Assembly (NCBI GenBank): GCA_045655325.1
Contig: JAZOOY010000007.1
Span: forward strand, 1 to 20,288
Reading direction: 5' to 3'
Source: UBA1738 sp045655325
GTDB lineage: Bacteria; Bacillota; Clostridia; UBA1381
DNA length: 20,288 nt
Part shown: one piece after another, positions 1 through 7,760 of the stretch
How positions within the stretch are numbered: the first letter of the stretch is position 1
Layout: each line of letters opens with the position of its first letter
Program-made: the position numbers and the translations under genes
The notes under the pieces: generated by a model
The model's database searches: none
Told to the model about the DNA's origin: nothing
Seen by the model: the letters and a program-made list of their open reading frames with translations, nothing else

Positions 1-653
1 TAGATGCAGCAATGTTCTGGAACGAAATGATCTGGGATGCAGAAATGACTCAGAAGAATGTTCTAAGCACACTTGAGGAGAATCAGAGAATGCTTAGTAA
101 CGGAAGCGGTATGACAGCATGGGATTCATACAGCGGATTAAGCCATGACATTATGCCACAGTACGATCTAAGCCACGCAGATTATGATATGTTCGCAGTT
201 CCAACAAAGGATGCATCAATTAAAGCTCCTATGCTTGCAGGCGGTGAAGTTATCACATTCAATCCAAAGGCAGACGAAGAAACTCTAAAGGCAGCATTTG
301 AAATTGCAGAATTCCTATACTACGATGAAGAATACCTTGCAAAGGTATGGGAAATCCAAGCAAAACACGGCGTTTCAAGCGTAGACTTACCTGCAAGAAG
401 CGACCTATACCTTGCAAAGCTTGACACTTGCGAAAGCATAGCTGAAGATGCTAAGCAGAGATTAGTAGAAGCAACAGCAAATGCAATTCCTGAGCCATGT
501 CCACCACACTGGTCAGATCTAAAGACACTTATTGCAAAGCCACTTCAGAAGATTATGCTAACAGAAGGCATCACAAGAGACGAAGCTAAGAAACTATTTG
601 AGGATTGTGCAGAAGAACTATACAAGTTATACCCTGAAGCATTCAGAAAGTAA
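1..653 (+). CDS. Extracellular sugar-binding protein of ABC transporter, 3' part
   Basis: This is the C-terminal part (about 217 residues) of a solute-binding protein; the reading frame is open through the window edge, so the start, signal peptide and lipobox lie upstream. The family captures oligosaccharides outside the membrane and delivers them to CUT1 permeases. The assignment rests on position (22 bases before two CUT1 permease genes) and on a typical C-lobe pattern: a run resembling 'AVPTKDAS...APMLAGGE', followed by a helical segment like the 'A..FLYY' region of family 1 binding proteins and an amphipathic C-terminus ending in YPEAFRK. The substrate cannot be read from this fragment; the downstream rhamnose isomerase suggests a rhamnose-containing oligosaccharide, which is inference. 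Confidence is high for the transporter role and low for the substrate. Confidence 0.85.
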   Translation, partial: DAAMFWNEMIWDAEMTQKNVLSTLEENQRMLSNGSGMTAWDSYSGLSHDIMPQYDLSHADYDMFAVPTKDASIKAPMLAGGEVITFNPKADEETLKAAFEIAEFLYYDEEYLAKVWEIQAKHGVSSVDLPARSDLYLAKLDTCESIAEDAKQRLVEATANAIPEPCPPHWSDLKTLIAKPLQKIMLTEGITRDEAKKLFEDCAEELYKLYPEAFRK

Positions 654-674
654 TCAATAAACGGAGTTTAGACA

Positions 675-1580
675 ATGAAAAAGACACAGAATGGACATAG
701 AACTAAAAATTTGATGAGTAATGGAAAAAGGAACGAAGTGCTTGCACTTCTGTTCCTCTTGCCATCAATCATATTGTTTGCTATGTTTAAATATTACCCG
801 ATTTTGTCAGGTGTATTTGTCAGCTTTTTTGACATAGATATAGTAAATTTGCCGGGTGATTTTTGCGGATTCAAGAACTATTTAAGAGCCTTTGGCGATA
901 CCAGATTTTACGAAGCTATCTGGCACAATGTTAAGTTCTTTGGCTATAGCATAGTAATGACTTTCTGGCAGCCTATTATCTTGGCAATATTGGTAAACGA
1001 AATGCGCAGAAAGAGTAAAACAACATTCAGACTGCTTTACTTTATTCCGGCGGTTGTTCCTGCTATTGCTACCACAATCTTGTGGAAGTACTTCTTTAAC
1101 CCAGACTACGGTCTTGCAAACTATGTTGTACAGCTATTTGGCGGACAGCCACAGCTATGGCTTAATGACGAAGCTTGGGTATATTTCTGTATGAACTTCC
1201 CTGGAATGGTAGTATTTGGCGGAATGGCTATGGTTTACTACTTAGCTGCTCTTCAGGACGTACCAAACGATTTGTATGAAGCGTCAATGCTTGAAGGAGC
1301 AACCTTTGTACAGAGAATAAGATATGTAACTCTTCCGGGAATTAAAAACATCGTTATTACACAGTTTATATTAAGCCTGACAGGTATTTTCGGAACTATG
1401 GAAAACATCCTTCTATGGACGGGTGGAGGACCTGCTGGCGCAACAGAAACAATCCTTGTTTATGCATATAAGCAAGCAACAAACTCTATGGATTATAGCT
1501 ATGCAATTACACTATCAACAATAGTATTTATTGTTACATTGATAATTACATACGCATTCCAGAAAAAGACTCAGGAATAG
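675..1580 (+). CDS. CUT1 sugar ABC transporter permease (MalF/UgpA type)
   Basis: A 301-residue inner-membrane permease forming half of the translocation channel. A first membrane helix starts near residue 23 after a basic N-terminus, and further hydrophobic spans follow. The cytoplasmic EAA loop that docks the ATPase is visible at about residues 202-222: E202, A203, then G208 and a downstream LPG, as expected of MalF/UgpA-type proteins. A GGAG ribosome site lies at 662-665, about 9 bases before the ATG. It follows the binding-protein gene by 21 bases and precedes the second permease by 11 bases, so the three form an operon. No ATP-binding subunit is encoded here; CUT1 systems of Firmicutes often share one MsmK-type ATPase encoded elsewhere. 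Confidence 0.95.
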   Translation: MKKTQNGHRTKNLMSNGKRNEVLALLFLLPSIILFAMFKYYPILSGVFVSFFDIDIVNLPGDFCGFKNYLRAFGDTRFYEAIWHNVKFFGYSIVMTFWQPIILAILVNEMRRKSKTTFRLLYFIPAVVPAIATTILWKYFFNPDYGLANYVVQLFGGQPQLWLNDEAWVYFCMNFPGMVVFGGMAMVYYLAALQDVPNDLYEASMLEGATFVQRIRYVTLPGIKNIVITQFILSLTGIFGTMENILLWTGGGPAGATETILVYAYKQATNSMDYSYAITLSTIVFIVTLIITYAFQKKTQE

Positions 1581-1591
1581 GAGGTGGGAAA

Positions 1592-2446
1592 ATGTCTGTA
1601 ATACAGGATATAGAACTTAAAGGCAAAAAAGGAAAAAGACTATACGCAGGAATTTATATTCTTCTTGCCGTTATGGTTATAGTACAGTTTTTCCCAATGC
1701 TCTGGATGTTCATCGGAACATTTAAAACAGACCCTGAGCTAACAAGCTCCATACCAACAATGTTTCCTGAAAGTTGGAAATTTTCCAACTATGCAGAAGC
1801 ATTTCAAAAGTATGATGTTTGGAAAAATTTGTGGAACACAGTATATATAATTGTTATGTCACTGGTAATTCAGCTAACTAACAGTATATTTTCTGCATAC
1901 GCACTTTCAGTAATGAAACCAAAATTTGGAAATGCTGTTCAACTGGCATTCTTGGCAACAATGATGTTTTCAGGAACAGCACTGATGTTCCCACTATACA
2001 TACAAATGACTCAGATGGGACTTATCGGAAGTAAATGGGCACTGATATTGTCATCAAGCGTTTGGGCTTATGCAATAATATGGTTCAAAAGTTTCTTTGA
2101 CAATATTCCGAGAGATTTGTTCGAAGCAGCAAAAATCGACGGTGCAAGTGACCTGCAGATATTGGGAAGAATAGTATTACCTCTATCAAAGCCAATCATA
2201 TCAGTAATGTGCGTAAACACATTTATGGCAATATATAACGATACAGTATATCCATTGATGCTACTTCCTGAACAGAAGGACTGGACAATTATGATCAGAT
2301 TGTTCGTTTTAAATACTGCAGGAACTCCAAAACCATCACACATGTATGTATTACTTGTAGTTGCAACAATACCTTCACTTATCATTTATATGATAGCACA
2401 GAAGAATCTTGTTGAAGGGGTATCAACTTCAGGTATCAAAGGTTAA
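1592..2446 (+). CDS. CUT1 sugar ABC transporter permease (MalG/UgpE type)
   Basis: A 284-residue membrane permease, partner of the preceding MalF-type subunit. The N-terminus is short and basic, followed by a helix near residues 20-40 and others along the chain. The EAA loop is canonical: E178-A179-A180 with G184 and an LPLSKP segment, the MalG-type pattern. A very strong Shine-Dalgarno sequence (AGGAGGTGGG, 1579-1588) overlaps the stop codon of the upstream gene, which points to coupled translation. A 68-base gap with an inverted repeat follows before the glycosidase gene. Confidence 0.95.
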   Translation: MSVIQDIELKGKKGKRLYAGIYILLAVMVIVQFFPMLWMFIGTFKTDPELTSSIPTMFPESWKFSNYAEAFQKYDVWKNLWNTVYIIVMSLVIQLTNSIFSAYALSVMKPKFGNAVQLAFLATMMFSGTALMFPLYIQMTQMGLIGSKWALILSSSVWAYAIIWFKSFFDNIPRDLFEAAKIDGASDLQILGRIVLPLSKPIISVMCVNTFMAIYNDTVYPLMLLPEQKDWTIMIRLFVLNTAGTPKPSHMYVLLVVATIPSLIIYMIAQKNLVEGVSTSGIKG

Positions 2447-2462
2447 TAAAGTTTGTGGGGGT

Positions 2463-2495
2463 ATACCCAATACCTCTTCATTACAAATTGGGTAT
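2463..2495 (+). promoter_or_regulatory. 9-bp inverted repeat before the GH127-like gene
   Basis: ATACCCAAT (2463-2471) and ATTGGGTAT (2487-2495) are perfect complements separated by 15 bases, ending 19 bases before the ATG at 2515. There is no T-run, so it does not look like a terminator. The same half-site (ATTGGRTAT) forms the core of the hairpins at 4652-4682 and 10297-10333, though there the half-sites face the other way. It may be an operator or an mRNA structure controlling the glycosidase; the function is inference. Confidence 0.4.
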
Positions 2496-2514
2496 TATAA
2501 AAGAGGGATAGAAT

Positions 2515-4428
2515 ATGATTTTAGATAAAACACAGACTAAACAATTAGATGTTTTTATTCAAGAAAAAGAAACGAAATATGCATTCAAAGGTGTTATCGA
2601 TGAATCTATTTGTTACATAGAAAGAATTCAGCTATTAAAACCTGAGTTGTGGAAAAGATTTGTTAATCAGTACAGAACAGAGGCAGACAGTGATGGTGGC
2701 TGGCGAGGAGAGTATTGGGGAAAAATGATGCGTGGAGCAACATTTGTTTATTCTTATACTCAAAACAAAGATTTATATGATATTCTTCACAAAACAGTTG
2801 AGGATATGATGGCTTCAGCGGATTCTCTTGGAAGAATAAGCACATATCCTGTAGATTCTGAATTTGATGCATGGGATTTGTGGACAAGAAAATATGTTCT
2901 TTTGGGAATGCAGTACTTTATGGAGATATGTAATGAAGATGATTTTAACAAAAGAATTGTCGAATCTATGCAAAATCAGGTAGATTATATTATTTCCAAA
3001 ATAGGTTCTGAAGAAGAGGGTAAAATGCCAATTACATCGGCATCAAATGCCTGGGGTGGATTGAATTCTTCTTCTATTCTTGAGCCGATTATGAAATTAT
3101 ATAATATAACGAAAGAAAAACGATATTTGGATTTTGCAGGCCACATTGTAAATGAAGGTGGTACGGATATGGTTAATATTTTTGATTTGGCTTACGACAA
3201 TAAGCTTTATCCTTATCAGTATCAAGTTACAAAGGCATACGAAATGACTTCTTGTTTTGAAGGACTTTTGGAATATTATAAAGTTACAGAAAACGAAAAA
3301 CACAAAGAAAGTGTAATTAATTTTGCAGATAGAATCCTTGAAAGTGATTTTACTATAATAGGTGGTAGCGGCTGTGCAGGTGAGTGTCTTGACAACTCGA
3401 CGATTACCCAAACTAACGCAAGCAATCATGAAGTTATGCAGGAAACTTGTGTAACGGTAACAATGATGAAGTTTTTCTATAATCTTAACCGTTTCACAGG
3501 AGATCCAAAATACGCAGACGCCTTTGAAAGATCTATGTATAATGCATTTCTGGGTTCAATTAATACAGAAAACAGTATAGGAAAGCTTGATGAAGCAGCT
3601 ATGGAAAACTATTCTGAAGTAAAAATAGAACCGCTTCCGTTTGACAGCTATAGCCCATTAACTGCAGGTGTCCGAGGTATGGGAACTGGGGGCATGCGGG
3701 TTATGGATGATAATCATTATTATGGTTGTTGTGCTTGTATTGGAGCTGCCGGTAATGGATTAACACCTAAAATGTCTCTTCTATCATCAACAGACGGATT
3801 AGTAATAAATTTATACATTAGCGGTAAAATTTTTACGAAAACGCAAACCGGAAACAATGTTACCATAGATATTCAAACAGAATATCCTAAAAATGGCGAT
3901 ATTAAGATAAAAGTAGAACCAGGATACGAAGAAGAATTTGAAATTTTGCTTAGAAATCCATATTGGAGTAAAACAACTGCTTTATCTGTTAATGGTGTAG
4001 ATAATAGTGTTAATGATGGTTATATTCATATAAAAAAATTATGGAAAAAAAGTGACGTCATTGAGTTGAAGTTAGATATGAGGACGGAAGCAGTTTATCC
4101 TGAACCGATAATGGAACACGATTGTACTATTTCCGAAAAAGAAGAGCATGAAGTGAAAAAATATATTGCACTTCGCAGAGGACCATTGGTTCTAGCCCAG
4201 GAAAATAGATTAGGATATAATGTAGATGAACCTGTGAGCATAGTTATGAACAATGATGGATATGTAGATGTGGAATTTCCAACTGAGGATATTGCTCCGT
4301 ATAAACATATTATCGAGGTTTGTGTTCCTTTGATTAATGGTAGCAAAATGACGGTCACCGATTATGCTTCAGCAGGTAAATTATGGACAGAAGAAAGTAA
4401 AATGGCGGCATGGATGCTGACAGAGTGA
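2515..4428 (+). CDS. GH127-like glycosidase (beta-L-arabinofuranosidase superfamily, DUF1680)
   Basis: A 637-residue protein without signal peptide, so probably cytoplasmic and acting on imported oligosaccharides. It has the layout of the GH127/GH146 superfamily: an alpha/alpha-barrel N-terminal part followed by beta-sandwich segments from about residue 420. The Cys/Zn active site of the family is recognisable. E310 and C312 in an ETC motif and adjacent C405-C406 correspond to the zinc ligands of Bifidobacterium HypBA1 (E338, C340, C417, C418), and C405 would be the nucleophile. E290 is a candidate acid/base. Family members remove beta-L-arabinofuranose, but the superfamily is broad and this protein sits beside rhamnose genes, so another sugar is possible. 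A third cysteine, C408, follows the pair. A GAGGG ribosome site lies at about 2503-2507. Family confidence is good; substrate is unknown. Confidence 0.8.
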   Translation: MILDKTQTKQLDVFIQEKETKYAFKGVIDESICYIERIQLLKPELWKRFVNQYRTEADSDGGWRGEYWGKMMRGATFVYSYTQNKDLYDILHKTVEDMMASADSLGRISTYPVDSEFDAWDLWTRKYVLLGMQYFMEICNEDDFNKRIVESMQNQVDYIISKIGSEEEGKMPITSASNAWGGLNSSSILEPIMKLYNITKEKRYLDFAGHIVNEGGTDMVNIFDLAYDNKLYPYQYQVTKAYEMTSCFEGLLEYYKVTENEKHKESVINFADRILESDFTIIGGSGCAGECLDNSTITQTNASNHEVMQETCVTVTMMKFFYNLNRFTGDPKYADAFERSMYNAFLGSINTENSIGKLDEAAMENYSEVKIEPLPFDSYSPLTAGVRGMGTGGMRVMDDNHYYGCCACIGAAGNGLTPKMSLLSSTDGLVINLYISGKIFTKTQTGNNVTIDIQTEYPKNGDIKIKVEPGYEEEFEILLRNPYWSKTTALSVNGVDNSVNDGYIHIKKLWKKSDVIELKLDMRTEAVYPEPIMEHDCTISEKEEHEVKKYIALRRGPLVLAQENRLGYNVDEPVSIVMNNDGYVDVEFPTEDIAPYKHIIEVCVPLINGSKMTVTDYASAGKLWTEESKMAAWMLTE

Positions 4429-4474
4429 GAAAATTAAAATTTATGCATTAAGGTATTATTTTCTCTTAAATTTG

Positions 4475-4711
4475 ATAATAAAACCTGAATAATACAAATT
4501 AGAAAATTCTTTTGTAATGACAAATCATTACAAGATACCATTTGCAAAGTATCAAATATATTTCGAAGGCTCTTAGCTCTATTTTTTCCGTTGTGCACAA
4601 TAAAATACAGTAACGGTAATAGAAGTGTGTTGGAGGTTTTGTTATACAAGACAGATTGGATATTAAAATGATATCCAATCTGCCTGATAAAATTATAAAA
4701 AAGTGATAAAA
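4475..4711 (+). repeat. Structured intergenic element, copy A
   Basis: This stretch aligns piecewise with 10053-10374 in the same orientation. Shared blocks, in order, are: a perfect 22-base box (4475-4496 versus 10053-10074, containing AAACCTGAATAATAC); a TGTAATGA/TCATTACA inverted repeat (4513-4520 and 4525-4532); a GATAC/GTATC repeat; the palindrome TTGTGCACAA near 4591-4600 (TTGTGTACAA in copy B); a 13-base box AGGTTTTGTTATA (4634-4646 versus 10280-10292); a terminal hairpin; and then an ATG followed by A-rich codons. A further 8-bp inverted repeat (GAGAAAAT 4427-4434, ATTTTCTC 4458-4465) precedes it, as a longer hairpin precedes copy B. The copies are diverged, with insertions in B. It behaves like a leader or promoter module of secreted-protein genes. 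No protein-coding content is evident. Confidence 0.7.
4652..4682 (+). promoter_or_regulatory. Terminal hairpin of element copy A
   Basis: A perfect 12-bp stem (CAGATTGGATAT, 4652-4663, and its complement 4671-4682) closes a 7-base loop. No U-tract follows, so it is not a normal terminator. The equivalent hairpin at 10297-10333 keeps the loop length and shows compensating base-pair changes, which favours a selected structure in RNA or DNA. Confidence 0.6.
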
Positions 4712-4939
4712 ATGAAAAAATTATTACCAAATTAACGGTAATTGGAATTTCATCAATGTTAGACGCAATAGCAATGGCAACAGGTTGAAATCTTGTAATT
4801 ACACCATAAGTAGGTGGGATATACTATAGAGTGGGATTTGTTTTCCCATAATAGTACAGAAAATTTTACAAAAGAGATTAATGATTATGGCATAATTACT
4901 CCTAAAGCAGAACACTACACTGTTTTTGAAGTACTTTAG
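4712..4939 (+). pseudogene. Decayed secreted-protein gene after element copy A
   Basis: The ATG at 4712 sits at the same place relative to the element as the dockerin-protein ATG at 10375. As written it reads only MKKLLPN and stops. Shifting one base within the six-A run at 4715-4720 gives M-K-K-I-I-T followed by a hydrophobic stretch ending A-I-A-M-A, a good signal peptide that resembles MKRKIIT...VMA of the dockerin protein in length and layout. Stops follow at 4786 and 4807 in that frame. A last stretch in the original frame, about 4853-4936, reads as plausible protein (NDYGIITPKAEHY) and ends at TAG 4937. The Shine-Dalgarno is also weakened (AAGTGA versus AAGGGA). I read it as a remnant of a small surface protein; identity of the mature part is unknown. 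Confidence 0.55.
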
Positions 4940-4961
4940 CTAAATACAGGAAGGAAAGTCA

Positions 4962-7760
4962 GTGAGAAGCATTATGAAAAAAGTACATATCGTTACATAT
5001 ACCCATTGGGACCGCGAGTTCCGCTGGGAATTTGAAAGAACAAGAATGAGATTGGTGGATTTATTCGACCACCTATTTGAAATAATGGAAGAAAAGCCTG
5101 ATTACCGCTCATTTCTATGCGATGGTCAGCTTACACTAATTGCAGATTATCTTGAAATCCGTCCTGAAATGACAGATACAGTTAAAAAGTATGTTCAGGA
5201 AGGCAAACTTGAAATCGGACCTTGGTTCACACTTCCTGACTGCGCACCTATTCAGGGTGAAAGCGTTGTTCGTAACATTCAGTACGGCGTTAAAAAGTCA
5301 AAGGAATTTGGTGACCCACTAAAATGCGGATACAATGTATTCTCATTTGGTCAGATAGGTCAACTTCCGCAGATTTATGCGGACTTTGATATTGATAATA
5401 TCATTTTCTATAAATATATGGACCCGAAAAAGTCCAAATACCACGAATTTATTTGGGAAGCTCCAGACGGAACACAAGCTTTTGCGTCTCACTTAGGACC
5501 TGAAGCAAGATGGAACTTCTTCTTCGCAGGCCATATCCCGATTGTGTACGATAAAGACGCTTGGGATAAGAACTGGCAATATAAGTGGGGAGAGCTTGGA
5601 AAAGCATTCCACACAGCAAACAAAGACGATTACGGATGGTTCTATGATATATTGGACCCTGAAACTTCATACCACCCAGAAAACCTAAGAATGGGTATGG
5701 AACGAGCACTTAAGACAGTTGAAGGAACAGCTGCTCCTGACTGCGTGCTTATGTTTGAGGGTACTGACTTTACAGAGCCACATCCTTTAACTCCTGAGTA
5801 CATAAAAGCACTTCAGGAAGAATATAAAGGTGAACTAGAAATTGTTCACTCAACACTAACAGACTACTTAACCGAGCTTAAGGAAGAACTTAAAAAGGTT
5901 AAGGATTTAGATACTGTAAAAGGCCCTATGCGTGACGGACCTGTTGGATCAATCCATACAGACGTATTCTCAACACACCCTGAGGTTATGATTGAGAACT
6001 CACACTCTGAAAACACAACAATCCGTTATGCAGAACCAATGAGCACATTTGCTTGGAAGTTCGGCCTTGCAAAATACCCTGCATCATATCTTGAAAAGAT
6101 CTGGAAGCTACTATTCCAGAGCCACGCTCACGATTCAATGCATGGCTTAGGACCAAAGACACTAGCTGACGGCGAACTTTCAAGACTTACAGAAGCAGGA
6201 ATTATCGCAAAAGGTCTTGAGAGAAAAGGCCTTGAAAACATCACAAAGGAAATCATCACATATAAGGTTTCTGACACAGAATACTTAGTATCTGTTCACA
6301 ACCCATCATCATTTAGCCGAAGCGAAGTTGTTGAAGCTTATGTTGATATTCCAAAGGATGTAATTCTAAAGTACATCATCATTGAAGATATGGACGGCAA
6401 TCCTGTTAAGGTTCAGGAAGTGGAGAGAAGCAACACAAGAGCTGGTATCTACCACCCAAGAAGCCGTAACATGCCATTTTACTGCACAAAGGTACATTTG
6501 TTCTTTGAAGCAAATGACATCCCTGCGCTTGGCTATAAGACATTTAAGATCAAGTGGGCAGAAAAGAACGAGTACCCATATCCACACGAAGACTGGGATG
6601 CTCCAAGAATTCTTTCTCACAATATGCTAACAGGCGTAAATCAGGCAGAAAACGAATTTATCCGTGTTAAGGTAAACCCTGACGGTACAGTAAATCTTAC
6701 AGATAAAGAAACAGGCAAGGTTTACGAAAACCTTAACTACTTTATGGATATGGGTGATAGGGGTAATATGTGGATGTATGACAATATCCCTTGCGACCGC
6801 ATTATTAACAGCCTTGGAAAAGACGCTATTGTATCAACAACAGTAAATGGACCATTAGCTGTTAAGTTCGCAGTAGATTTAACAATGAAGCTACCTCGCG
6901 ACTATGACTTTGCAAAACAGGTAAGAAGCGACGTATTGGTTGATATGCCAATTCACGTGGAATTCACATTGAAGAAGGGCTCAAAGCACTTGGAAGTTGA
7001 AACAACAATCAACAACACAGTAAAAGACCACTACTTCAAGGTTTGTATGCCAACAGGACTAAATGCTGAAAAGACTTGGGCAGAAGGCTCATTCATGGTA
7101 ACAGAATTCCCTGTAAGACCATCTGTTGACGGCGATGTTAGAGGATCAGAGCTTGCTCGTCATCCATTCCAGCTATGGTGTGACTTGGCTGACAATAAGA
7201 ACGGTTTTGCAGTCCTAACTGATGCAACAAAGGATTATGAAATCTTAGAAGACTCAGAAGACCAGACAATCGCAATGGGCTTGGTACGTGGAACAAGACT
7301 ACGTATTGCCTGCGATAACAGACTATGGATGGAATACCCTGGCGATGAAAGCTCACAGTCACTTCGTGAATTTACATATCGCTACGCATTTATGCCACAC
7401 ACAGACAAGTGGGAAAAGGCTAAACTTTACGATGAAGCTTTAGCATTTAATGCACCACTAAAGGTTTGTCAGTTTGGTAAGCAGGAAGGTATCTTCGGCA
7501 CAGAAAATAGCTTCGTAACTATTGAAGGCGATAACCTAATTTTGAGTTCTGTTACAAAGTCTGACGACGATACAGTTCTAATTCGTGTATATAACCCAAC
7601 CGAAAAGGAAATCAAGGGTAAAATCAGCCTTGGCTTTGATGCAAAATCTGCAAGAAGCATCCGACTTGATGGTAAGGTTAGAGAAGACCTTGATGTTAAG
7701 AATAACACAATTTCTGTTAAGGTTGGCAAAGGTAAGATTTACACAGTAGAGGTACTATAA
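4962..7760 (+). CDS. GH38-like protein (alpha-mannosidase fold) lacking the usual nucleophile
   Basis: A 932-residue cytoplasmic protein with the GH38 layout: N-terminal alpha/beta catalytic domain (about 5-310), helical bundle (about 320-420), and C-terminal beta domains. Visible family signatures are THWDREF with metal-binding H15 and D17, 'GPW..LPD....GES.VRN' near 90, GTDF with D269 as likely acid/base, and SHAHDSMHG with H390 in the second metal site. The block that is normally PDSFGH around the catalytic Asp reads V126-F127-S128-F129-G130-Q, so the nucleophile, also a zinc ligand, is Phe. The codon is TTC, two bases or more from any Asp codon. GTG at 4962 is chosen because AAGGA at 4951-4955 is well placed for it and too far from the ATG at 4974. 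It overlaps the next gene by one base. It may act on a different sugar or mechanism, or be non-hydrolytic; substrate is unknown. Confidence 0.85.
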   Translation: MRSIMKKVHIVTYTHWDREFRWEFERTRMRLVDLFDHLFEIMEEKPDYRSFLCDGQLTLIADYLEIRPEMTDTVKKYVQEGKLEIGPWFTLPDCAPIQGESVVRNIQYGVKKSKEFGDPLKCGYNVFSFGQIGQLPQIYADFDIDNIIFYKYMDPKKSKYHEFIWEAPDGTQAFASHLGPEARWNFFFAGHIPIVYDKDAWDKNWQYKWGELGKAFHTANKDDYGWFYDILDPETSYHPENLRMGMERALKTVEGTAAPDCVLMFEGTDFTEPHPLTPEYIKALQEEYKGELEIVHSTLTDYLTELKEELKKVKDLDTVKGPMRDGPVGSIHTDVFSTHPEVMIENSHSENTTIRYAEPMSTFAWKFGLAKYPASYLEKIWKLLFQSHAHDSMHGLGPKTLADGELSRLTEAGIIAKGLERKGLENITKEIITYKVSDTEYLVSVHNPSSFSRSEVVEAYVDIPKDVILKYIIIEDMDGNPVKVQEVERSNTRAGIYHPRSRNMPFYCTKVHLFFEANDIPALGYKTFKIKWAEKNEYPYPHEDWDAPRILSHNMLTGVNQAENEFIRVKVNPDGTVNLTDKETGKVYENLNYFMDMGDRGNMWMYDNIPCDRIINSLGKDAIVSTTVNGPLAVKFAVDLTMKLPRDYDFAKQVRSDVLVDMPIHVEFTLKKGSKHLEVETTINNTVKDHYFKVCMPTGLNAEKTWAEGSFMVTEFPVRPSVDGDVRGSELARHPFQLWCDLADNKNGFAVLTDATKDYEILEDSEDQTIAMGLVRGTRLRIACDNRLWMEYPGDESSQSLREFTYRYAFMPHTDKWEKAKLYDEALAFNAPLKVCQFGKQEGIFGTENSFVTIEGDNLILSSVTKSDDDTVLIRVYNPTEKEIKGKISLGFDAKSARSIRLDGKVREDLDVKNNTISVKVGKGKIYTVEVL

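Noticed and set aside
4434..4730. 98-codon open frame on the - strand across element copy A
   Set aside because: The equivalent frame is not preserved in copy B, there is no ribosome site, and the product is a low-complexity hydrophobic sequence expected from AT-rich DNA.
4712..4735. Seven-residue leader peptide (MKKLLPN) as an attenuator
   Set aside because: The match to the dockerin signal peptide after a one-base shift explains it better as a frameshifted gene start; no codon run typical of an attenuator is present.
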